From contig NZ_AWQQ01000088.1 in NCBI RefSeq assembly GCF_002607855.1, positions 8,632 through 72,631 of the forward strand: a stretch of DNA of 64,000 nucleotides, read 5' to 3'. The notes beneath the pieces are model-generated. The model ran no database searches, was not told the origin of the DNA, and saw only the letters and a program-made list of their open reading frames with translations. The position numbers and the translations under genes are program-made. The DNA is from Desulforamulus profundi (GTDB lineage Bacteria > Bacillota_B > Desulfotomaculia > Desulfotomaculales > Desulfotomaculaceae). Below are positions 57,001 to 64,000 of the stretch, one piece after another; the stretch's first letter is position 1, and every line of letters begins with the position of its first letter.

Positions 57001-58087
57001 AAGGCAACTGGCCAAACTAATACAACAGGTTGAGAGATTAGCTCCTGCGGATAAGCCGCTAAATATTATGGAAGTTTGCGGCGCCCATACCATGGCCATC
57101 GGTAAAAGCGGCCTCAGGCAGCTATTGCCTGACAATATCAGATTGCTTTCCGGTCCCGGTTGCCCGGTTTGTGTCACTCATGACTGTGAGATTGAGGTTT
57201 ATTTAGAGCTGGCCCGGCAAAGGAATGTTATTATCGCTACCTTCGGCGACCTGCTGCGGGTTCCCGGTAAAAAGGGTAGTAGTTTAGCAGATGCCCGGGG
57301 GCAGGGGGCAAAGGTAAGTGTAGTCTATTCAACGCTGGATGCATTGAAACTGGCAAAAAAGAATCCCGGTAAAGAAGTGGTATTTTTGGGGGCCGGATTT
57401 GAAACTACCGCTCCGACAGTGGCAATGTCTGTAATTCAGGCCCAAGAAGAAGGAATTGAAAACTTTTCCGTTTATTCTCTGCACAAATTAGTTCCTCCGG
57501 CGCTGGAGGCACTGCTGTTGGACAAAGAGGTAAAGATTGATGGTTTTATTTTACCGGGACATGTTAGCACCATCATTGGGGTTGAACCCTATTACTTCCT
57601 CGCTCGAGAGTATCATAAGGCAAGTGTGATTACAGGATTTGAAACACATGACATTTTACAGGGTCTCGTAATGCTTCTTGAACAAATAAGGGAAGATAAC
57701 CCCTGCGTTGAGATCCAGTACAGGAGGGGAGTTTTACCCCAGGGGACCCCCCTTGCCAGGCAGGTAATGGCCAGGGTCTTTGAACCGGCGGATGCCTGGT
57801 GGAGAGGTCTTGGTTTGATTCCTAAAAGTGGTCTAAGGATAAGGGAAAGCTTTAGAAACTATGATGCTAATAAAAAATTCAATATCCCGGAACCATATCC
57901 TAATGAAAAGGAAGAATCCAACAAGAATTGTGCTTGTGGGGACATTCTGAAGGGAATTAAACTGCCTCAGGAATGCAGGCTGTTTGGTAGAGCATGCACA
58001 CCCCTTAATCCTGTAGGGCCCTGTATGGTATCTTCTGAAGGAGCTTGCGCTGCATATTACCGTTTTACTGAAATTGGAGGAGGATAG
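56981..58087 (+). CDS. hypD: Hydrogenase maturation protein HypD
   Basis: A 368-residue iron-sulfur scaffold where Fe(CN)2CO is built. Conserved blocks: IMEVCGAHTMAIGKSGLRQL with the catalytic Cys, LLSGPGCPVCVTHDCEIE, FLGAGFETTAPTVA, GFILPGHVSTIIG, and a C-terminal cluster of cysteines (CACGDILKG, ECRLFGRACTP, GPCMVSSEGACAAY) that holds the 4Fe-4S cluster. Its start overlaps hypC and its end overlaps the hypE leader, as in a tightly coupled operon. Gene intact. Confidence 0.94.
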   Translation: MKQTANKRQLAKLIQQVERLAPADKPLNIMEVCGAHTMAIGKSGLRQLLPDNIRLLSGPGCPVCVTHDCEIEVYLELARQRNVIIATFGDLLRVPGKKGSSLADARGQGAKVSVVYSTLDALKLAKKNPGKEVVFLGAGFETTAPTVAMSVIQAQEEGIENFSVYSLHKLVPPALEALLLDKEVKIDGFILPGHVSTIIGVEPYYFLAREYHKASVITGFETHDILQGLVMLLEQIREDNPCVEIQYRRGVLPQGTPLARQVMARVFEPADAWWRGLGLIPKSGLRIRESFRNYDANKKFNIPEPYPNEKEESNKNCACGDILKGIKLPQECRLFGRACTPLNPVGPCMVSSEGACAAYYRFTEIGGG

Positions 58088-58088
58088 A

Positions 58089-59099
58089 ATGAAGAGAGAT
58101 AAGATTCTACTTGCCCACGGCAGTGGGGGGGAATTGTCACGGGAGCTTATTGAAGAAATTATCTATCCCATTTTTGACAATAACGGCGGACAGGAGCTTT
58201 TGGATTCGGCGTTTCTAGCGCTTGAAGGCGGCAGAATTGCAATGACAACAGACAGTTATGTTATCTCTCCCTTGTTTTTTCCTGGCGGAGATATCGGGAA
58301 GCTGGCTGCCTGCGGTACCATTAATGACCTGGCGGTTTGCGGGGCGATACCGAAATTTTTAAGCGTTGGCTTGATTATAGAGGAAGGCTTTCCGGTAGAA
58401 GACTTAAAAAAAATCCTCCGTTCCCTTTCGGATACTGCAGCAAGTGCCGGTGTTCTTATCGTCACGGGAGACACCAAGGTAGTGGAACGTGGTAGTGCCG
58501 ATAAAATATTCATAAATACAACTGGTATTGGAATAGTTCCTGAAGGGGTTTCCCTGGGGCCAACGGAAATCTCGGTGGGAGACTTGATAATAATAAGTGG
58601 AATGGTTGGCGACCACGGGATGGCCGTTTTATGCCAGCGGGAAGGTTTATCACTTGGCGGGCAGATTGCTAGCGATTGTGCGCCATTAAGTGATTTGGCG
58701 GAACTTTTGGTTTCCACGGGAGGAGTATCCTGTATGCGGGACCCTACTCGCGGGGGAGTTGCTTCAGTCCTCTACGAACTTGCGAGGCAATCTAAAATGA
58801 CCATGGAAATTTTAAATGAAGCAGTTCCTGTACACCATGCAGTGGCTGCCGGGTGTAGCATGCTGGGTTTGGATCCCTTATACCTGGCAAACGAAGGCAA
58901 GTTATTAATTTTTGCCAGGCCGGAAAAGGAAAGTGAAATAATGAATGTGTTGAGGAACCACCCGCTGGGCAGAGCCGGACGCGTAATTGGCAGAGTCACT
59001 TCCAGGGATGATTCCGGTAAAGTTTTAGTGGAAACTGAATTAGGGGCTAAAAGGATATTACCGGTGCTTGAGGGAGAACACCTGCCGCGGATTTGTTAA
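58089..59099 (+). CDS. hypE: Carbamoyl-dehydratase HypE
   Basis: A 336-residue ATP-dependent enzyme that turns the thiocarbamate on its own C-terminal Cys into thiocyanate, the source of CN ligands. The start LLAHGSGGELSRELI and metal/ATP-binding MTTDSYVISPLFFPGGDIGK, GTINDLAVCGAIPKFLS and DPTRGGVASVLYELA are all typical. The protein ends PRIC, with the essential terminal Cys. The ATG at 58089 follows GGAGGAGGA. It is the last hyp gene. Confidence 0.95.
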   Translation: MKRDKILLAHGSGGELSRELIEEIIYPIFDNNGGQELLDSAFLALEGGRIAMTTDSYVISPLFFPGGDIGKLAACGTINDLAVCGAIPKFLSVGLIIEEGFPVEDLKKILRSLSDTAASAGVLIVTGDTKVVERGSADKIFINTTGIGIVPEGVSLGPTEISVGDLIIISGMVGDHGMAVLCQREGLSLGGQIASDCAPLSDLAELLVSTGGVSCMRDPTRGGVASVLYELARQSKMTMEILNEAVPVHHAVAAGCSMLGLDPLYLANEGKLLIFARPEKESEIMNVLRNHPLGRAGRVIGRVTSRDDSGKVLVETELGAKRILPVLEGEHLPRIC

Positions 59100-59473
59100 A
59101 GAGGTCATCATATTACATCTGTAGCGGGATAATGAATGAGGATTCCCTAAAAACCGGAAGTTGAGGGTAGTAGTTGGCATATTTAACTAAATAGCTAGAA
59201 AAAATAAAGCAATAATGAGCAATAACCATTTATAGAAAAATCTGACAATCACTGGCAAAATACATTTTGATTTTAGTACTTCCTTATGTTATAAATTATT
59301 TTACTCAAGACATATTAGAAAATATTGGATGAATTTTCAATAGACTATAAATATCAAAAAACCGGAGTGGAATGAGGACACAAAGGTCATTAAAGTTCGG
59401 GAAAAGTGACCAAAAAGGTCATTTTTCTAAATTACACTTTTAAATTTTATAAAGGGGAAAGGTGAAAAGAGAA
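59100..59473. promoter_or_regulatory. Leader of the nickel-transport operon with attenuator-like pairing
   Basis: About 360 A+T-rich bases without a gene. Near its end, TGACC (59407-59411) can pair with GGTCA at 59417-59421, followed by TTTTT, a small terminator; or with GGTCA at 59385-59389, which would undo it. This is the layout of a transcription attenuator, possibly metal-responsive. No match to a named riboswitch is claimed. Confidence 0.35.
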
Positions 59474-60312
59474 ATGAAGAGGTTGTTAGCTGTTGCGGTA
59501 ATGCTTACCTTTGCTGTTATTCTTGTCCTTTCCGGTTGTAGTTCCGGTAACCAGAGCGACACCCAAACCAGTGCAAAAAATGAGGCGCAAACCGGGACGC
59601 TGCAATTTTACGCCAACGGTGAGGACTTTATCCGGCAGGGTTTCGTTTCCAAGGACGGTTGGCTCTTACCTTCGACCATGTGTATGTAACCCTTGCAGGT
59701 ATCACTGCTTATCAGGCTGATCCTCCTTACGATCCTGACAAGGGCGGCGAGATCCAGGCAAAAGCCAGGGTTAACCTCCCGGGGGCGCATACCGTGGACC
59801 TGGCGGAGGGCGGTGAAGATGCCCCGCCTATCCTGGTAGGCGAAGTAAAAGATGCACCTGCGGGTCACTACAACGCCATATCCTGGAACATGGTTAAGGC
59901 ACCCGAAGATCCCGCCAAGGGCTATCCCCTGGTAATTATGGGTAAGGCAGTAAAGGATGGGGAAACCATTAACTTTACCATTAAAATCGAGGAAGAGTAT
60001 AAATACACCGGCGCGGAATATATTGGAGATGAGCGCAAGGGTATTGTTCAGGAGGGTGGCACCGCTGACCTGGAGATGACCTTCCATTTTGACCACATCT
60101 TCGGTGACGCAGGGGTGCCCGCCGATGACGAGCTCAATGTCGGTGCACCGGGATTCGAGCCTTTTGCTGCCCTTGCCGAGAACGGTACGGTGGATGTCGA
60201 CCTGGCCGGGCTTAAGGAAAAGATCTCCCCGGAGGATTATCAAAAACTGGAGAAGATGCTTCCTACGCTGGGGCACGTGGGTGAGGGCCATTGCCACTGT
60301 GAAACTCTTTAA
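59474..60312 (+). CDS. Lipoprotein of the nickel-transport operon, frameshifted
   Basis: An exported lipoprotein of about 279 residues after adding one base near 59660. The signal peptide with lipobox is MKRLLAVAVMLTFAVILVLS then GC. The mature part is beta-rich (LTFDHVYVTLAGITAYQADP) and ends GEGHCHCETL, a His-Cys cluster that could bind metal. It heads the operon with nikL, nikM, nikQ and nikO, so it may be an extracellular nickel-binding component, similar in position to NikK of some ECF systems; this is inference. A 13-bp hairpin follows it. Confidence 0.6.
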
Positions 60313-60337
60313 ATTTTTGTTTTTGAGCATTTCCTTT

Positions 60338-60373
60338 CTCTCTCCTCTCCCGAATTTAGCGGGGGAGGAGAGA
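60338..60373. other. Hairpin between the lipoprotein gene and nikL
   Basis: TCTCTCCTCTCCC and GGGGGAGGAGAGA pair nearly perfectly (13 bp) around a 9-base loop, without a T-run after it. It may set the relative amounts of lipoprotein and transporter mRNAs. Confidence 0.55.
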
Positions 60374-60396
60374 ACTTTGGTATATGGAGGTTGACG

Positions 60397-60840
60397 ATGA
60401 AGAGAAAACTTCTTACTATTTTATTAATCTTATTTCTTATTCAGGGCGTGCCGGTAAAGGTCTTCGCCCATGGGGTTGAGATTACCTACCAAACTAAGAG
60501 TGCGATTGAAATTACCGCTACCTTCGATACGGGTGAACCTGTGAGTGAGGGCCAGGTAGTGATTTACGCCCCTAATAACCCTTCCACTCCCTGGTCTACC
60601 GGAAAGTGCGATGAAAACGGGCGCTTTACTTTCGCACCTGACCCTTCTAAGCCGGGTATCTGGGATGTTCAGGTACGCCGGGCGGGCCACGGGGGAATGG
60701 TACATATTCCTGTGGGCGAGGATGCGACAGCGGCTGCGGGAAGTTCCGGCTATACAACTTCACAGATTGTACTTATGGCGGCCTGCGCCATATGGGGATT
60801 TGTTGGTACTGCCTTATTCTTTTTAAGGAGGAAGAACTGA
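60397..60840 (+). CDS. nikL: Nickel ECF transporter accessory protein NikL-like
   Basis: A 147-residue membrane-anchored protein: signal peptide (LLTILLILFLIQGVPVKVFA), an extracytoplasmic beta-sandwich (GVEITYQTKSAIEITATFDT, PSKPGIWDVQVRRAGHGGMV), then one C-terminal membrane helix (IVLMAACAIWGFVGTALFFL) with a basic end. This order is that of NikL in nickel ECF transporters, where it assists metal capture by NikM. The ATG at 60397 follows TATGGAGG. It overlaps nikM by 1 base. Confidence 0.75.
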   Translation: MKRKLLTILLILFLIQGVPVKVFAHGVEITYQTKSAIEITATFDTGEPVSEGQVVIYAPNNPSTPWSTGKCDENGRFTFAPDPSKPGIWDVQVRRAGHGGMVHIPVGEDATAAAGSSGYTTSQIVLMAACAIWGFVGTALFFLRRKN

Positions 60841-61481
60841 TGCATATACCGGATGGCGTTCTTCCCACTTCTGTCTGTCTCGGCGGCTACGTGACGGCCG
60901 GGGCAGTTACATGGTACTCACTCCGCAAGATCGGCCAGAAAGAAAACCCCCGGGAGAGTATCCCCAGGGCGTCGCTTCTAACTGCCGCATTTTTTGTGGC
61001 TTCCTGGATTCATATCCCGGTACCTCCCACCAGTGTCCACCTGGTGCTGAACGGTCTTTTGGGGGCTGTGTTGGGCTATTATGCCTTCCCGGCTATCCTT
61101 ATCGGTCTTTTTTTTCAGGCAGTGATGTTTCAGCACGGCGGTCTGACAACGCTGGGAGTGAATGCTACTATTATGGGCGTGCCTGCGCTCCTGGCATACC
61201 ACCTGTTTCGGCTCCGCAGCATCTTAGGTAAAGATAACCGGGTAGGAACAGGACTTTTCGGATTCCTGGCCGGTGCCGGGGGCATCGGGCTGGCGGCCGT
61301 TGCCGTGTTCGTTATTCTTGTTACCACAATACCGGCCCATATTGATGCTGAGGCAGAACGGGCGAGCATCTATGCGCTGATCACGGCACACATCCCGTTA
61401 ATGGTTATCGAAGGTGTCTTTACCGCGCTGTTGGCTCTTTTTCTCCAGCGTGTCAAGCCCGAGTTGCTGGAGGATCAGTAA
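60840..61481 (+). CDS. nikM: Nickel/cobalt ECF transporter substrate-binding subunit NikM/CbiM
   Basis: A 213-residue membrane protein. The conserved N-terminus MHIPDGVL provides the metal site (His2 and the free amino terminus). Seven hydrophobic helices are visible; PVPPTSVHLVLNGLLGAVLG and FQHGGLTTLGVNATIMGVPA hold the other conserved histidines and Asn. Sequence alone cannot separate nickel from cobalt; the adjacent hyp genes and CooS point to nickel. The ATG at 60840 shares a base with the nikL stop. Confidence 0.88.
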   Translation: MHIPDGVLPTSVCLGGYVTAGAVTWYSLRKIGQKENPRESIPRASLLTAAFFVASWIHIPVPPTSVHLVLNGLLGAVLGYYAFPAILIGLFFQAVMFQHGGLTTLGVNATIMGVPALLAYHLFRLRSILGKDNRVGTGLFGFLAGAGGIGLAAVAVFVILVTTIPAHIDAEAERASIYALITAHIPLMVIEGVFTALLALFLQRVKPELLEDQ

Positions 61482-62186
61482 ATGAAGATCCGGCTCGACG
61501 AGTATGCACATTTGGATACTCCCTTACACCGCTGGGAGCCGAGGTGTAAGTTTATTGCCCTTATGGTGTTGATATTTGCCTTTTCCTTTGTTTACGAATT
61601 GCGCCTTTTACCCGTGATGCTGGCGGTCAGCGGCGTTCTTTATATAGTTTCCCGGCTCCCGTTTTCTTACCTGCTGGGCCGATTGCGCCTGCCCGGCTTA
61701 TTCTTTCTGATGGTGGCCGTTCTTCTACCCCTTTTTTCAGGCCAGACCGCCCTATTCCACATTGGGCCCCTGATCGTAAGGAAAGAGGGTTGCCTGGAAC
61801 TGCTCCTGATCACGGTTAAATTTGCCTGCATTCTGACAACGGGGATAATCCTATTCGGCACCACACCTTTTCTGACTACCGTCAAGGCGATGCGGGCTCT
61901 CGGTCTTCCTTTCATCCTGGCCGACATGACCCTTTTTTCCTACCGGTATCTATACGAGATCGGCGACGATCTGAAAACGATGGAAACGGCCATGAGATTG
62001 CGGGGCTTTCGTGACCGTCACCCGGGAAACCTGGGTATCCTTGCCTCGCTGGTTGGGACGATCCTGGTACGCAGCTACGAACGCTCGGATCGTGTCTTTA
62101 AGGCGATGATTTTACGGGGTTACGGTCAACCGGTATCCTTTCGCGATGAGTTTCAAGCTAATTCCCGTGACCTTGCCGGCTTATAA
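61482..62186 (+). CDS. nikQ: ECF transporter membrane subunit NikQ/CbiQ
   Basis: A 234-residue T-component of the ECF-type metal transporter. Four to five membrane helices are seen, and two coupling motifs typical of the family: AMRLRGFRDR and AMILRGYGQPVSFRD, which contact the ATPase. The N-terminus carries LDEYAHLDTPLHRWEPRCK, the CbiQ signature. It begins right after nikM without spacing. Gene intact. Confidence 0.9.
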   Translation: MKIRLDEYAHLDTPLHRWEPRCKFIALMVLIFAFSFVYELRLLPVMLAVSGVLYIVSRLPFSYLLGRLRLPGLFFLMVAVLLPLFSGQTALFHIGPLIVRKEGCLELLLITVKFACILTTGIILFGTTPFLTTVKAMRALGLPFILADMTLFSYRYLYEIGDDLKTMETAMRLRGFRDRHPGNLGILASLVGTILVRSYERSDRVFKAMILRGYGQPVSFRDEFQANSRDLAGL

Positions 62187-62254
62187 TTGTCATTTTGATG
62201 GCAGCGGGATTCATCGTTGCCGAAATATTCCTGCATTAATTTGGGGGTTAATTT

Positions 62255-63037
62255 ATGGTGCATTCGGAGCAATCATCCAGGACTTTTTATGCTAATGAAC
62301 CGGTATTGTCGATTTCCGGACTATCCTACTGTTATCCGGACCGGCACTCGGTATTAAAGTATATAAATCTTAAGGTGTGGTCGGGGGAGCGAGTTGGCGT
62401 TATCGGTCCTAATGGGGCGGGTAAAACCACCTTTTTTCTGCTTAGCTGCGGGGTGCTTAAGCCGACTGCCGGGGAAATCCGCCTGTTTGGGAAACCGGTG
62501 GTACCAGGGGAGTTCCGTCCTGAAGTGGGGATGGTCTTCCAGAATCCGAACGATCAGCTCTTTTGTCCCTCAGTGAAGGACGATATCGCTTTTGGTCCCC
62601 GTAACTTGGGACAGTCGAATGAGGAGGTAGATGCCAGGGTTCGGGAAGCCTTAAGTGTCACCGGTATCCTGAAGCTAGGCGATCGCCCGCCCCACCATCT
62701 TTCCGGTGGAGAGAAGCGGCTGGCCGCCATTGCAGGGGTACTGGCGATGCACCCCAGGCTCGTGATTTACGATGAACCGACATCAGGCCTCGACATGCGT
62801 TATCGGCGCCGTCTTATCCGCTTTCTTCAGGCCTCTTCGCAAGAGGCTATGCTCATCGCCTCCCACGATCTGGAGTTTATCCTGGAGGTGTGCGATCGTG
62901 TCGTTTTAATGGACGGTGGATATATTATTGCTGACGGGAACCCCCGGGATATTTTAGGCAATGTGAGGTTAATGGAAGCGCACGGCCTTGAAAGACCCCA
63001 TTCCCTCGTTCCCCACGCAGAGCCGCATCATAAGTAA
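62255..63037 (+). CDS. nikO: ECF transporter ATPase NikO/CbiO
   Basis: A 260-residue ABC ATPase of the metal ECF transporter. Walker A VIGPNGAGKTTFFLL (residues 49-63), Q-loop MVFQNPNDQLFCPSVKDDIA (the QNPxxQ wording is specific to ECF ATPases), signature LSGGEKRLAAIAGVLAMHP, Walker B VIYDEPTSGLD and switch IASHDLEFIL. It powers transport through NikQ and NikM. The start at 62255 follows a GGGGGTTAATTT site. About 70 bases separate it from nikQ. Confidence 0.92.
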   Translation: MVHSEQSSRTFYANEPVLSISGLSYCYPDRHSVLKYINLKVWSGERVGVIGPNGAGKTTFFLLSCGVLKPTAGEIRLFGKPVVPGEFRPEVGMVFQNPNDQLFCPSVKDDIAFGPRNLGQSNEEVDARVREALSVTGILKLGDRPPHHLSGGEKRLAAIAGVLAMHPRLVIYDEPTSGLDMRYRRRLIRFLQASSQEAMLIASHDLEFILEVCDRVVLMDGGYIIADGNPRDILGNVRLMEAHGLERPHSLVPHAEPHHK

Positions 63038-63362
63038 GTTGTGTTACCTTCATATATTTCAGAAAATACCGGGATGAGAAATTCTTTGGTAACCACCTGG
63101 GCAAGCCCGAACTGCCTTAAATCAGTCCGCTTTTGTTTTGTTTCTGTCTCTTTGAGCCAACAACCCTTTTAGATTCGATGATTTGCCAGTATGTGTACTT
63201 GCCTATTTTTTGTTTTCTAATAGTCGCCATGCTTAGTGTATACAATACTTGTATAATATTGTCAATATACGAGTTGAGAGATGATAAATATTAGTTTATA
63301 CAGAAAAATGCCATAAATACTGGGAAAATGGGCACTTATCAGATTGCTTTAGTAAAGTCACG
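63038..63362. other. Intergenic region between convergent operons
   Basis: About 325 bases without a gene. A short palindromic stretch (GTATACAATACTTGTATAAT) lies at about 63238-63257. I see no clear terminator for nikO. Confidence 0.35.
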
Positions 63363-64000
63363 CTAGGCATTGCTAAACTCAGTGATGAGTCTGTCAAAAA
63401 TAACCCTCACCGGTAAAATATCTTTGATGAGGTGCACATTCTGGCCGCAGAAAACCAGGCCGTCTTTGATGTTCCCGTTACGGCTGTTCATCAGCGCATC
63501 CATGATGCAAAAGGACTGGGAACAATGCTTAAGGCAGGCCACACAATTTTCCGGTTCCGGCGCGTTGCCGCTGAAAATGCGGGAAACAAAACTGTTTTTC
63601 AGGGCTCTGCCGGGTAAACCCACCGGGCTTAATATTTTTACCACATCTTCTGCGGAGGAATTTAAATAATGTTTTTTGAAGGCGTCGGAAACCGCGCATT
63701 CCACACTCATGACAAAGCGGGTTGCCATTTGCACGCCGTCGGCGCCCAGACGAATCATTTCCGCGATTCCTTTGCCGTCCACAATACCACCGGCGGCAAT
63801 CACAGGAATTTTAACCGCTTCCTTAATCTCGGGAAGAATTTCTTTTACCGAACGATCGGTGCCCAGGTGGCCGCCGGCTCGGTACCCTCGGCCACAACAG
63901 CGGCAGCGCCCAGCTTTTCAGCCATTTTCGCCACCTTGGCCGATGAAACAATGGACACAATGGCAGTGCCCGATTCTTTGCCCCAGCCAAAGATATCCTT
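63363..64000 (-). CDS. Nitronate monooxygenase-like FMN protein, partial and frameshifted
   Basis: The C-terminal part of a 2-nitropropane dioxygenase/nitronate monooxygenase family protein; its start lies beyond the window. FMN/phosphate motifs: TEAGGHLGTDRSV, VIAAGGIVDGKGIAEMIRLG, GADGVQMATRFVMSVEC, and the C-terminal CVACLKHCSQSFCIMDAL. One base is missing near 63880 where GTE joins AGGH. Firmicute members include FabK-like enoyl reductases, so the exact substrate is uncertain. Confidence 0.8.

Noticed and set aside
59100..59461. A named cobalamin or NiCo riboswitch before the nickel operon
   Set aside because: I could not find the conserved core of either; only a simple attenuator-like pairing is visible.

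Overview
The window reads as a draft-quality piece of a spore-forming, anaerobic, CO-using Firmicute (Clostridia, in the broad Desulfotomaculum/Carboxydothermus/Thermincola neighbourhood). The evidence is a CooA regulator, a CO dehydrogenase with a CO-induced energy-converting hydrogenase, a ger spore-germination operon, an S-layer protein and Firmicute-type ribosome binding sites. About 31 single-gene frameshifts are spread over 22 genes, and each is repaired by adding one or two bases, usually in a homopolymer. This looks like consensus error, so I treat those genes as intact in life and give spans across the breaks.

Region 1 (1-16,082) is an accessory island. It holds a YvrJ protein, an M15 peptidase, a papain-like peptidase, a GmrSD-type restriction protein, a PLD/SNF2 helicase-DUF4391-Mod-Res module of type III restriction style, a YdbC protein and a DUF3800 pair. 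It ends at a 3' half of tRNA-Thr(CGT), which looks like the distal attachment site of an integrated element. Region 2 (16,083-22,030) holds small conserved proteins, an S-layer homology protein, small regulators and zinc-ribbon proteins.

Region 3 (22,031-33,641) is a Calvin-Benson-Bassham operon: form II RuBisCO (cbbM), a relic of a form III RuBisCO, phosphoribulokinase, split transketolase, bifunctional FBP aldolase/phosphatase, ribulose-phosphate epimerase, a LytTR response regulator, GlpX phosphatase, GAPDH, phosphoglycerate kinase and class II aldolase. Together these cover almost the whole cycle; only triose-phosphate isomerase and ribose-5-phosphate isomerase are absent. Region 4 (33,642-38,510) has structured non-coding DNA, gene relics and a gerA-gerC-gerB operon.

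Region 5 (38,511-53,720) is the CO module: cooA, then cooM-K-L-X-U-H, hypA, cooF, cooS, a five-gene cassette of unknown function (ABC ATPase, HypB/UreG-like GTPase, 4Fe-4S protein and two small proteins), and cooC. Region 6 (53,722-59,099) is a hydrogenase maturation operon beginning with a truncated second hypA, then hypB-F-C-D-E. Region 7 (59,100-63,037) is a nickel ECF-type uptake operon (lipoprotein, nikL, nikM, nikQ, nikO). The window closes inside a nitronate monooxygenase-like gene on the minus strand.

The regions fit one physiology: CooS/CooF oxidise CO, the Coo hydrogenase turns the electrons into H2 and an ion gradient, Hyp and Nik proteins supply nickel and its ligands, and the CBB operon can fix the CO2 produced.
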